Translations under genes and position numbers: made by a program
In this document: positions 54,444 to 63,155 of the stretch, piece after piece
Layout: each line of letters starts with the position of its first letter
Position numbering within the stretch: the first letter of the stretch is position 1
From: Plut-88900 sp963668115
GTDB lineage: Bacteria; Chloroflexota; Dehalococcoidia; Plut-88900
Reading direction: 5' to 3'
NCBI GenBank assembly: GCA_963668115.1
Contig: OY764147.1
Location: 806,001-870,000, forward strand
DNA: 64,000 nt
Notes under the pieces: model-generated
What the model saw: only the letters and a program-made list of their open reading frames with translations
Database searches by the model: none
What the model was told of the DNA's origin: nothing

Positions 54444-55214
54444 TCAGCTTGGTCGGGACCGGGAGGCTGCGGTGACTATGCCGGTGAAGTCATCGGGCTC
54501 AAGGCTGGCGCCGCCGACGAGGGCTCCGTCGATCTGGGGGGAGGAGATGAAGTCGTGGATGTTGGAGGACTTGACGCTGCCGCCGTAGAGGATACGGGTC
54601 CTTCCGGCTGCGTCGGGGCCGAGCTTTTTGGAGATGGTGCGGCGGATGAGGGCGATTGCCTGGTCAGCATCTGATGCGGAGGCGGCTTTTCCAGTGCCGA
54701 TGGCCCAGATGGGTTCGTAGGCGACGACAAAGTTGGCGTCCGCCGACACTTCGTGCAGGCCCTGGGTGACCTGTCGGGCAAGTACATCATCAGTAGCGTC
54801 GGACTCACGCTCAGCGAGGGTCTCACCGACGCAGAGGATGGGGGTGATGCCGTGGGCGAGAGCTGCATGGACTTTGCGGTTGACCAAGGCGTCGTCCTCT
54901 CCGAAGAGGGTGCGCCGCTCCGAGTGGCCGATGATGACGTAGGCACAGATGCCAGAGAGCATGGTCGGGGAGACTTCGCCGGTGAAGGCGCCCTTGGGAT
55001 CGGGGTGAAGGTTCTGTGCGCCGAGTTTGAGGGATGTGCCACTGATGGCTTCGCCCACGGAGGTGAGTGAAATGAATGGTGGGCAGAGGAGGACTTCCAC
55101 GTCCGCAACACTATTGAGGTTGGAGGCGAGGGCTTCGGCGAGGGCGCGGGCTTCCTGGACGGTGGTGTTCATTTTCCAGTTGCCGGCGATTAAGGGGAGT
55201 CGGGTGGGGGGCAT
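54444..55214 (-). CDS. tpiA: Triosephosphate isomerase
   Basis: 256 residues from the ATG at 55214; GGAG precedes it, and the in-frame upstream extension to 55418 overlaps apgM and is not coding. GNWKMN (K14), IIGHSERR with the electrophilic His, and AYEPIWAIGTGK with the base Glu and mobile loop are all present, as is ILYGGSV. It interconverts dihydroxyacetone phosphate and glyceraldehyde-3-phosphate. Confidence 0.95.
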   Translation of the reverse strand: MPPTRLPLIAGNWKMNTTVQEARALAEALASNLNSVADVEVLLCPPFISLTSVGEAISGTSLKLGAQNLHPDPKGAFTGEVSPTMLSGICAYVIIGHSERRTLFGEDDALVNRKVHAALAHGITPILCVGETLAERESDATDDVLARQVTQGLHEVSADANFVVAYEPIWAIGTGKAASASDADQAIALIRRTISKKLGPDAAGRTRILYGGSVKSSNIHDFISSPQIDGALVGGASLEPDDFTGIVTAASRSRPS

Positions 55215-55234
55215 GGAGCTAATTTCTCCGTGGG

Positions 55235-56455
55235 TTATGCGCCGAATTTGATTAGTTTGCCGGCGTGAGCGAGGGCGAGGGGCATGACTTCGGTGGCGGG
55301 GAATTCGCCGAGGACGCCCTGGGCGCAGGCTTTTTCGGTGAACTCGGTGACGGGGTCCGGTCGGGACCAGGGGGCCCACATCATGAAGGGGACAGGGTGC
55401 CAACTGTGGTTGGCCCAAGTGGCGGGCGTGGAGTGGTCTCCGGCGACGATGAAGACATCAGGTCGGAGGTCGATGATTTTCTTGAGAGGCGTGTCGACCT
55501 CCTCCAGGGCACGGACCTTGGCGTCAAAATTGCCGTCTTCGCCTGCGGTGTCGGCGCCCTTGTAGTGGATGAAGAAGAAGTCGTGGTTGTCGTAGTTGGC
55601 GATCATCTCGTCGACAACATCTGTAAAGCCAGGGCCCTTGGCCATGACCTTCATGCCGACGAGCCGTGCGAGGCCCCGGTACATAGGATAGGTGGCGATG
55701 CCGAGGGGGTTGAGCTTGTAGACCTCGGACATGGAGGGCATGTCGGGGAGCTTGGAGAATCCCCGGAGGGTGACCATGTTGGCGGGGCTTTCAGCGGCCT
55801 TGAGGGTCTCCCTTATCTTGTCGACGGCGGCGTTGACTATATCGGCGGTGGGCTGGGCGCTGGGGTGGGTGGGGCAGACGGGTGGGGGAACGACGCCGTT
55901 CACCTGGTCATCGGTATCGGCGAGGTCCTCGCTGAGGCCCGGGCCCCGGAAGACGATGACGAAACGGTGGGACTCGACGGGGTGAACCTCGACTTTTGCG
56001 CCTTCGACTTCGATGTTGTCTAGCAGGCGGCAGAGTTCTCGGGACTCGCTGGAGGCGAGTCGGCCGGCCCGGCGGTCGGTGATTACGCCGTCTTCGTCAA
56101 CGGTGCAGAAGTTGCCGCGGGCGGCTAGATCGTCGGGGGTAAGGTCCACCCCAATGCCGGCAGCTTCGAGGACGCCGCGCTTGATGAGGTTGGCGACGGG
56201 GTCGTAGCCGAACAGGGAGAGATGGCCCGGGCCGCTGCCGGGGATGATGCCCCGGGCCACGGGGATGGTAAGACCACACGTGGCCTGGGAGGCGATGTGG
56301 TCGAGGTTGGGGGTGTTGGCGGTTTCCAGCTCGGACTTACGGGTGTCGGGGTGGGGGAGGCCGCCGAGGCCGTCGATGACGAGGAAGACGATTTTGGAGT
56401 CGCTGACGCGAGAGACCTGGGAGATGATCTGCTGGCTTCCGTTAATGTTTGTCAT
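55235..56455 (-). CDS. apgM: 2,3-bisphosphoglycerate-independent phosphoglycerate mutase, archaeal (ApgM) type
   Basis: 406 residues. VFLVIDGLGGLPHP carries a metal aspartate, GIIPGSGPGHLSLFGYDP the active-site serine region, FFFIHYKGADTAGEDGN and VAGDHSTPATWANHSWHPVP (in part) the late metal ligands. The short ApgM form differs from the ~510-residue bacterial GpmI. It converts 3- to 2-phosphoglycerate. It sits between pgk and tpiA, giving three consecutive glycolysis genes. Confidence 0.92.
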   Translation of the reverse strand: MTNINGSQQIISQVSRVSDSKIVFLVIDGLGGLPHPDTRKSELETANTPNLDHIASQATCGLTIPVARGIIPGSGPGHLSLFGYDPVANLIKRGVLEAAGIGVDLTPDDLAARGNFCTVDEDGVITDRRAGRLASSESRELCRLLDNIEVEGAKVEVHPVESHRFVIVFRGPGLSEDLADTDDQVNGVVPPPVCPTHPSAQPTADIVNAAVDKIRETLKAAESPANMVTLRGFSKLPDMPSMSEVYKLNPLGIATYPMYRGLARLVGMKVMAKGPGFTDVVDEMIANYDNHDFFFIHYKGADTAGEDGNFDAKVRALEEVDTPLKKIIDLRPDVFIVAGDHSTPATWANHSWHPVPFMMWAPWSRPDPVTEFTEKACAQGVLGEFPATEVMPLALAHAGKLIKFGA

Positions 56456-56460
56456 AGCAA

Positions 56461-57648
56461 TCAGGCGTCCATGAGGGCGGCAACACCGGGCAAAATGCTG
56501 CCGCCGAGGAATTCGAGAGAAGCGCCGCCGCCGGTGGAGACGTGGTCCATCTTGTCGGCGAGGCCGAAGGCGGCAACGGCGTCGGCGGTGGAGCCGCCGC
56601 CTACGACGGTTGTTGCCTGGGAATCTGCGAGGGCTTGGGCCATCTGTCGAGTACCGTAGGAGAAGGCGGGGAACTCGTAGACGCCCATGGGGCCGTTCCA
56701 GAATACGGTTTTGGCGCGCTTTATGTAATCTCGGAAAAGGGCAACGGTCTCTGGGCCGATGTCGAGGATAAGAGTGTCGGGGGGGGCCTGGGTTGCGGGG
56801 ACGGTCTCGGGTGTGGCATTGGCGTCGAACTCTTTGGCGACTACGACGTCTCGGGGGAGAGCAACGGTCACGCTTCCCTGCTCTCCCTTGGCCATGATCC
56901 CCGATACGAATTCCAAGGCGTCTTCTTCGTAAATGGACCTGCCGATTTCACAGCCCATGGCTTTGAAAAACGTGGCGCACATGCCGCCGCCGACCAGAAG
57001 AACGTCCAGCTTCTCCATGAGCCGCTGAGCAACAGCTATCTTGTCGTTTATCTTGGCGCCGCCGAAGAGGACGGTGAGGGGTCGGGCGGGGTTTTCGGTA
57101 GCCATGCCGAGATACTTGAGTTCATGGTCAAGGAGGAGTCCGGCCACCGAGGGTAGATAGTGAGCGACGCCCTCGGTGGAGGCGTGGGCGCGGTGGGCTG
57201 CGCCGAAGGCATCGTTTACAAAGATATCCGCCAGATCTGCTAGAGAGGCGGCGAATTGAGGATCGTTGGACTCTTCCCGGGGGTCGAAGCGGAGGTTTTC
57301 AAGGAAGAGGATTTCTCCAGTTGAAAGGGATTCGGCCCTTGGCAAAACACCGTTGCCTACAATGCCATCGGCAACTGGCACGGGGAGGTTGATCAGTTCG
57401 GAGAGGCGTCGGGCGACGGGAGCGAGTCTCAAGGATTCGTCGAACTTGCCCTTGGGTCGGCCCATGTGAGAGCAGAGGACGAGACTTGCGCCGCGGTCGA
57501 GGAGGAATTGAAGGGTAGGGATGGATGCCCTGATGCGGCTGTCATCCAGGATAGCGCCGGTGTCGGGGTCGAGGGGGACGTTGAAATCGACGCGGACGAG
57601 GACCCGCTTGCCGGATACGTCTATATCGTTAACTGTTTTCTTGGTCAT
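56461..57648 (-). CDS. pgk: Phosphoglycerate kinase
   Basis: 395 residues from the ATG at 57648; an in-frame TTG at 57669 would overlap tsaC. VLVRVDFNVPLD, LCSHMGRPKG, FVNDAFGAAHRAHAS, FGGAKINDKI and WNGPMGVYEFPAF are the standard substrate and nucleotide segments, and the C-terminal GGGSTADAV binds ATP phosphates. It makes ATP from 1,3-bisphosphoglycerate. The stop is five bases before the apgM start. Confidence 0.95.
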   Translation of the reverse strand: MTKKTVNDIDVSGKRVLVRVDFNVPLDPDTGAILDDSRIRASIPTLQFLLDRGASLVLCSHMGRPKGKFDESLRLAPVARRLSELINLPVPVADGIVGNGVLPRAESLSTGEILFLENLRFDPREESNDPQFAASLADLADIFVNDAFGAAHRAHASTEGVAHYLPSVAGLLLDHELKYLGMATENPARPLTVLFGGAKINDKIAVAQRLMEKLDVLLVGGGMCATFFKAMGCEIGRSIYEEDALEFVSGIMAKGEQGSVTVALPRDVVVAKEFDANATPETVPATQAPPDTLILDIGPETVALFRDYIKRAKTVFWNGPMGVYEFPAFSYGTRQMAQALADSQATTVVGGGSTADAVAAFGLADKMDHVSTGGGASLEFLGGSILPGVAALMDA

Positions 57649-57658
57649 GGTGGAAAGG

Positions 57659-58315
57659 TCACGAGGCAACTGGAAGGCCGCACACCTCTTCGATTGCCTC
57701 GCGGGAGATTATGCCCTGGCGCAATATGGTGGGAGAGTCACCGGAGACATCGACGATAGTGGAGGGAAGGGCACCGGGGCACGGGCCCCGGTCGATTATC
57801 AGATCGACTTTACCGTCAAGTTGCTCGTCGACATCCTGGGCGGTGATGGGGTTGGGGCCTCTGCCAAGGTTCGCGCTGGTACCGGTAATAGGGGCGCCGA
57901 GTCGGGCGCATAGTTCTCGGGGGACGGGATGGTCGGGGACACGGACGGCGACGGTTGCGCCCCAGCCATTAGCGAGGCTGGGGATGTCGGGGCGGCAGCG
58001 GACGACGAGGGTGAGGGCGCCGGGCCAGAAGGCCGATGCGAGGGTATGGGCAAGTCCACCTGTCTGGTCGGAGACGAGGGTCAGGTCGTCGGGGGAGGAG
58101 AGGAGAAGGGGAACGGGTTTGGAATCGGGCCTGCCCTTGGCATCGTAGAGGCGTCGGACGGCTGATTCGATGAAGGGATGGGCACCGAGGCCGTAGAGGG
58201 TGTCGGTGGGGAAGGCGACGAGGCCGCCGCCCTGAAGAATTGAAATTGCCTGTTCGATGTCCGTTGCGCCGGAGGTTGACATTGAGCAGTGGGAGATGCC
58301 GTTTTTCAGGCTCAT
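57659..58315 (-). CDS. tsaC: Threonylcarbamoyl-AMP synthase (TsaC/Sua5/YrdC)
   Basis: 218 residues. LVAFPTDTLYGLGA, KGRPDSKPVPLLLSS, AFWPGALTLVV and PITGTSANLGRGPN are the YrdC-domain signatures. It makes threonylcarbamoyl-AMP for the t6A37 modification of tRNAs reading A-starting codons. CAAGGAAA just precedes the ATG at 58315. It is shorter than Sua5, with no C-terminal Sua5 domain. It heads the leftward tsaC-pgk-apgM-tpiA-miaA-dapF-dapL group. Confidence 0.93.
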   Translation of the reverse strand: MSLKNGISHCSMSTSGATDIEQAISILQGGGLVAFPTDTLYGLGAHPFIESAVRRLYDAKGRPDSKPVPLLLSSPDDLTLVSDQTGGLAHTLASAFWPGALTLVVRCRPDIPSLANGWGATVAVRVPDHPVPRELCARLGAPITGTSANLGRGPNPITAQDVDEQLDGKVDLIIDRGPCPGALPSTIVDVSGDSPTILRQGIISREAIEEVCGLPVAS

Positions 58316-58374
58316 TTTCCTTGACTGAGTATACCACGGGTGCTAATCTGAGGCAGAGATCACCAGGAGGTTCC

Positions 58375-60056
58375 TTGGCGGACGAGGGAGCCACAAACGC
58401 AAGCCGCAGAATAGCGGTATCCGATGATCTAGAAGTCTCCACCTACCTGGAAATCGCGGGCCGTAAGGTAGGGCAAACGGAGACCCCCCACACCGGCGCG
58501 GAGCCCGAGCACGCCTCCCGGCCAGAGACGGTTGTCGTCCTGGATTTCGGGTCGCAGTACAGCATGCTGATAGCGCGTCGGGTGCGGGAATGCAACGTAT
58601 ACTGCGAAATCCTGCCTTACGATGCGCCGCCCGAGCAGGTAGCCAAGCTCAACCCCAAGGGGTTCATCCTTTCCGGGGGTCCGGCGAGCGTATACGAAGC
58701 CGACGCGCCGATGGCGCCAGCCTACATCTACGAAAGCAAGGTCCCGGTGCTGGGCATCTGCTATGGGATGCAGGCGTTGACGCATCAGCTGGGGGGTCGG
58801 GTGTCGTCGGGGCTGAAGCGGGAATACGGGCATGCCGTGTTGAGGCAGAACGTGGCCGACCACCCGATATTCAGGGGTCTGCCGCTGGAGATGCCAGTCT
58901 GGATGAGCCACGGGGACGAGATATCGGAGCCTCCGCCCGGGTTTTCGAGTCTGGCTTACACGGACAATGCACCAGTCGCCGTTCTGGGCAACGACCAGGG
59001 AATAATCGGGCTCCAGTTCCACCCGGAAGTCTCTCATACGCCGAACGGCACGGACATCCTCAAGAATTTCCTTTACGAGGTTTGCGGCTGCAAGGGGGCT
59101 TGGACGCCGGCGAGCTTCATAGTGGAGGCAACGGACAGGATCCGAGACCAAGTTGGGGGTGGGAAGGTGATATGTGCGCTGTCGGGGGGCGTGGACTCGG
59201 CGGTGACGGCGGCGCTGGTGCAGAGGGCGGTCGGGGACCAGCTGACGTGCATCTTCGTGGACAACGGATTGCTGAGGAGGGAAGAAGCGGAGAGGGTGAG
59301 GGGAGTCTTCGAAAGACACCTGAACCTTAACCTGAGATACGTTGACGCTGCAGACAGGTTTCTGGAGAAGCTGGAAGGTGTGACAGACCCGAGAGGAAGC
59401 GGCACATTATCGGGGAGGAGTTTATACGGGTGTTCGAAGAGGAGGCGGGTACGCTGGGGGAGGTGAACTACCTGGCGCAGGGAACACTGTACCCGGACGT
59501 GATAGAGAGTCTGCCACCGAAGGATGCGCCGTCCGTGACGATCAAGACGCACCACAACGTCGGGGGGCTGCCGGATGTGATGAAGCTGTCGCTGGTCGAG
59601 CCGCTGAGGCAGCTGTTCAAGGACGAGGTGCGGGAGGTGGGGGACGAGCTGGGAATGCCTGAGGAGATGGTGTACAGGCAGCCGTTCCCGGGCCCCGGGC
59701 TGGCCATCCGCATCATTGGGGAGGTCACGCGGGAGAGGTTGGAGATGCTGCGGAGCGCCGACTGGATAGTGATGGACGAGATCAAGGCCAGTGGGTTGTA
59801 CAGAAAGCTATGGCAGAGCTTCGCTGTGCTGACGCCGCTGCAAACGGTGGGGGTGATGGGAGATTTCCGCACCTACGGGAACATGGTCGCTATACGGGCG
59901 GTGACCAGCGAGGACGCAATGACCGCCGACTGGGCGCGGCTCCCTTACGACGTGCTGGCCCAGATTTCAAATCGCATCGTGAACGAGGTCCCGGGTGTGA
60001 ACCGGGTGGTGTACGACATTTCCAGCAAGCCGCCCTCGACCATTGAGTGGGAGTAG
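58375..60056 (+). pseudogene. guaA: GMP synthase (glutamine-hydrolysing), interrupted by an apparent one-base deletion
   Basis: Starts at a TTG at 58375 four bases after AGGAGG; a longer frame from 58240 overlaps tsaC and is rejected. The glutaminase half has VVLDFGSQYSMLIARR, the nucleophile Cys in VLGICYGMQAL and the HPEV segment; the ATP-pyrophosphatase half has ALSGGVDSAVTAAL. After GVTDP at 59391 the frame breaks: adding one G restores ERKRHIIGEEFIRVFEEEAG, which continues in the second frame (59430-60056) to a normal C-terminus ending DISSKPPSTIEWE. Both pieces are otherwise intact. In an essential gene a sequencing or assembly error is more likely than a true mutation. Confidence 0.92.
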
Positions 60057-60089
60057 GACGCAAGGAGCAACGACTAGGGTGAGAGTTAC

Positions 60090-61373
60090 TTGAACATCCT
60101 GGTCGTTGGGAACGGGGGTCGGGAGCATGCGCTGGCCTGGAAGCTGGCACAGAGTCCACGTACCGACAAGTTGTTCGTCGCGCCGGGGAACGGGGGCACG
60201 AGGCAGGTTGCCGAAAACCTGCATGTCTCGGCGACGGATATCGAGGGGCTGGCGGGGGCAGTGGAGAAGTGCGGAATTGATTTGACGGTGGTCGGGCCGG
60301 AGGCGCCGCTGGCCGAGGGCATCGTGGACCGGTTCGAGGGGCTGGGGTTGCCGGTGTTCGGGCCGACGAAGGCCGCGACTCGGCTGGAATCGTCAAAGAT
60401 ATTCGCCAGGGAGGTGATGAAACGGGCAGAGGTGCCATGTGCGAAGGGCAGAGATTTCTCATCGGCGGAAGAGGCGCACCGGTATTTGGATGAAGTCGGG
60501 GCTCCGGTAGTGGTGAAGGCCGACGGGCTAGCGGCGGGGAAGGGGGTGACGGTGGCAGCGACGCTGGAAGAGGCGCACAGGGCAGTGGATGATGCGATGG
60601 TGGGTCGGGTGTTTGGGGAGGCGGGGGAGAGTGTGGTTATTGAGGAATGCCTGGTGGGTCGGGAGGTGAGCCTGTTCGTGTTTACGGACGGGATGGCGGT
60701 GTCGGGTGCAGTGACGGCATGTGATTACAAACGGCAGCTTGACGGGGACAGGGGCCCGAACACGGGGGGCATGGGCTGCTACAGCCCGGCGGAGTTCCTG
60801 ACCGAGGCACAGGAGCAAGGGCTTCGGGACACTATTGCCGTGCCGGTTATCGAGACGATGGCGGCGATGGGGTGTCGTTACAAGGGGGTACTGTACGCAG
60901 GCTTGATGATGACGGAGCAAGGGCCGAGGGTCCTGGAGTTCAACGTTAGGCTTGGGGACCCCGAGGCGCAAGTTGTGCTGCCGAGGCTGGAGTCGGACCT
61001 GGTGGAAATCATCGATGCGGTGGTGCACGACCGGCTGGCGGAGGTAGAGGTGAAATGGAGCGCCGACCCTACGATGTGCGTGGTATTGGCGTCGGGGGGA
61101 TATCCGGGGAAATACGAGACGGGAATGCCGATTTCAGGGTTGGATTCCGTAGACCCAGATGCCCTAGTTTTCCATGCTGGAACGTTCTATGATGATGTGG
61201 TCGGAAAACTTAAGACCTGCGGCGGTCGCGTGTTGAGCGTAGGGGGGCGGGGGCGGAATTTGGAAGAGGCCCGAGCGTTGGCTTATGAGAATGTGGGAGG
61301 GGTGAGGTTCGAGGGGATGCAATATCGCAAAGACATTGGCCTTACAAGCAAGGCCTTAGCAACAGGAGATTAG
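60090..61373 (+). CDS. purD: Phosphoribosylamine-glycine ligase
   Basis: 427 residues from a TTG at 60090. NILVVGNGGREHALAWKLAQ is the PurD N-terminus. ATP-grasp segments VVKADGLAAGKGV, GREVSLFVFTDG, GPNTGGMGCYSP and EFNVRLGDPEAQ follow. It makes GAR from phosphoribosylamine and glycine, the second step of purine synthesis. It lies 33 bp after guaA. Confidence 0.95.
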   Translation: MNILVVGNGGREHALAWKLAQSPRTDKLFVAPGNGGTRQVAENLHVSATDIEGLAGAVEKCGIDLTVVGPEAPLAEGIVDRFEGLGLPVFGPTKAATRLESSKIFAREVMKRAEVPCAKGRDFSSAEEAHRYLDEVGAPVVVKADGLAAGKGVTVAATLEEAHRAVDDAMVGRVFGEAGESVVIEECLVGREVSLFVFTDGMAVSGAVTACDYKRQLDGDRGPNTGGMGCYSPAEFLTEAQEQGLRDTIAVPVIETMAAMGCRYKGVLYAGLMMTEQGPRVLEFNVRLGDPEAQVVLPRLESDLVEIIDAVVHDRLAEVEVKWSADPTMCVVLASGGYPGKYETGMPISGLDSVDPDALVFHAGTFYDDVVGKLKTCGGRVLSVGGRGRNLEEARALAYENVGGVRFEGMQYRKDIGLTSKALATGD

Positions 61374-61374
61374 G

Positions 61375-61839
61375 ATGCCTTTAGTTGGAATCGTGATGGG
61401 AAGCCCGTCGGATGAACCCTATGCCAAAGAGACGACGGATATCCTGGACAAGCTGGGAATATCCCACGAGGTGAATTTCCTATCGGCGCACAGGACGCCG
61501 GAGAAGGCCCGAGAATACGGAATAACGGCCCGGGAGAGGGGCTTGGAGGTGTTGATTGCCGGGGCCGGGATGGCGGCGCACCTGCCGGGCGTTATGGCAA
61601 GTTGGACGACGCTTCCGGTGATAGGCGTGCCTCTGCCAGGGAGCGACCTAGACGGGCTGGACTCCCTTCTGGCCATAGTGCAGATGCCGGCCGGAATCCC
61701 GGTGGCGACGGTTGCCATAGGGAAGGCCGGGGCCAGGAATGCGGCCTTCTTCGCAGCACAGATTCTCGCGTTGAAGCACCCGGAGATTGCCGAAGCGCAC
61801 GAGGCGCACCGGGCACGGCTGAACTCGGGCCAGCGTTAA
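61375..61839 (+). CDS. purE: 5-(carboxyamino)imidazole ribonucleotide mutase
   Basis: 154 residues. VGIVMGSPSDEP, NFLSAHRTPEKA and GAGMAAHLPGVMA are the class I PurE signatures. It moves the carboxyl of N5-CAIR to C4 of CAIR. No PurK is in the window, so the source of N5-CAIR lies elsewhere. It begins one base after purD, and its TAA overlaps the purB ATG (TAATG). Confidence 0.95.
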   Translation: MPLVGIVMGSPSDEPYAKETTDILDKLGISHEVNFLSAHRTPEKAREYGITARERGLEVLIAGAGMAAHLPGVMASWTTLPVIGVPLPGSDLDGLDSLLAIVQMPAGIPVATVAIGKAGARNAAFFAAQILALKHPEIAEAHEAHRARLNSGQR

Positions 61840-63155
61840 TGATCCCTCGGTATTCAAGGCCCGCAATGGCTCGAGTGTGGGCAGACGACGCCCGTTATGA
61901 CAAGTGGCTCCAGATAGAAGTCGCCGTCTGCGAGGCGTGGGCGGAAGAGGGAGTCATTCCCGAAGAAGAGATGGCGTTGATCCGCGGCGCCTCCTACGAC
62001 CTGACCATCTTTGACGAGGCGATGCGGGAGACTAAGCACGACATGACCGCATTCCTGCGGGCCATGTACCCGAGCGTCGGGGCTGGGGGGCGCTACCTGC
62101 ACTTAGGGCTTACAACGTCAGACGTATGGGATACGGCGTTGAGCATGCAGATGGTGGAGGCAGTGGAATTGCTGCTGGCCGAGGTGGACAGGCTGATTGG
62201 TGCGCTGGAAGCACAAGCTCTGAAGCACAAGGACACGGTGATGATCGGGCGGACGCACGGGGTGCACGCCGAGCCGATTACCTTCGGGCTGAAGCTGGCA
62301 CTCTGGGTGGACGAGATGAGGCGGAACCGGGAGCGGATGGTCCGGATGAAGGAAACAGTGGGGGTGGGGAAGATCTCGGGGGCGGTGGGGACCTATGCGC
62401 TGGTGTCGCCGGAGATAGAGGAGCGGGTTTGCCGCAGGCTCGGGCTGAAGCCCGCCCGAATCTCGAGCCAGATAGTGCAGCGGGACATCCACGCGGAATT
62501 TGCAATGACCCTGGCGCTCGTCGGGGCTTCGCTGGAGAAGTTCGCCACGGAGCTCAGGGGGCTACAGCGCACGGAAATCCTGGAGGTAGAAGAGCCGTTC
62601 GGCAAGGGACAGACCGGGTCCTCGGCGATGCCTCACAAGCGAAACCCGATCATCGGGGAGAGGATTTGCGGACTGGCGAGAGTCATGCGTGGGAACGTCG
62701 TGGCGGCGCTGGAGGACGTGGCGCTGTGGAACGAGCGAGACATCAGCCATTCGTCAGTGGAGCGGATCATATTGCCGGACACGTGCCTGGCGCTGGACTA
62801 CTGCCTGGACCTGTTCACGGGGGTGATAGATGGGATGACGGTGTACAGCGAGAACATGTACAGAAACCTGGAGTCGACGCGGGGGTTGGTCTTTTCCCAG
62901 AGGGTGCTGACTAGGCTCATCGAGTCGGGGCTGGACAGGAACGAGGCGTACGGGATTGTGCAGAAGCACTCATTGGAGGCCTGGACGGAGGGGAAAGACT
63001 TCAGGGAGTTGCTGGTCGAGGACCGGGACGTAACGGAACGGCTTTCAAAAGAGGAACTGGAATCACTATTTGAATACGGGTTCTATCTGCGCCACGTCGA
63101 CGAGGTATTTCGGAGGCTTGGTTTGAATAACGGCAAAACAGGTGGAGAAAGATGA
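61839..63155 (+). CDS. purB: Adenylosuccinate lyase
   Basis: 438 residues from the ATG at 61839; the frame open further upstream is inside purE. HDMTAFLRA, GLTTSDVWDTALS, RTHGVHAEPITFG and the superfamily signature TGSSAMPHKRNP are present, the last carrying the mobile loop serine pair. It cleaves SAICAR and adenylosuccinate, releasing fumarate. Its TGA overlaps the purC ATG (ATGA). Confidence 0.95.
   Translation: MIPRYSRPAMARVWADDARYDKWLQIEVAVCEAWAEEGVIPEEEMALIRGASYDLTIFDEAMRETKHDMTAFLRAMYPSVGAGGRYLHLGLTTSDVWDTALSMQMVEAVELLLAEVDRLIGALEAQALKHKDTVMIGRTHGVHAEPITFGLKLALWVDEMRRNRERMVRMKETVGVGKISGAVGTYALVSPEIEERVCRRLGLKPARISSQIVQRDIHAEFAMTLALVGASLEKFATELRGLQRTEILEVEEPFGKGQTGSSAMPHKRNPIIGERICGLARVMRGNVVAALEDVALWNERDISHSSVERIILPDTCLALDYCLDLFTGVIDGMTVYSENMYRNLESTRGLVFSQRVLTRLIESGLDRNEAYGIVQKHSLEAWTEGKDFRELLVEDRDVTERLSKEELESLFEYGFYLRHVDEVFRRLGLNNGKTGGER

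Noticed and set aside
58240..58374. Upstream extension of guaA from an ATG at 58240
   Set aside because: It overlaps tsaC in antisense and has no family similarity; the TTG at 58375 has AGGAGG in front.
59386..59435. Programmed ribosomal frameshift in guaA
   Set aside because: No slippery heptamer or downstream pseudoknot was evident, and guaA is not known for this. An error or mutation is simpler.
61602..61838. N-terminal extension of purB
   Set aside because: It is purE read in another frame; purB starts at the TAATG overlap with purE.
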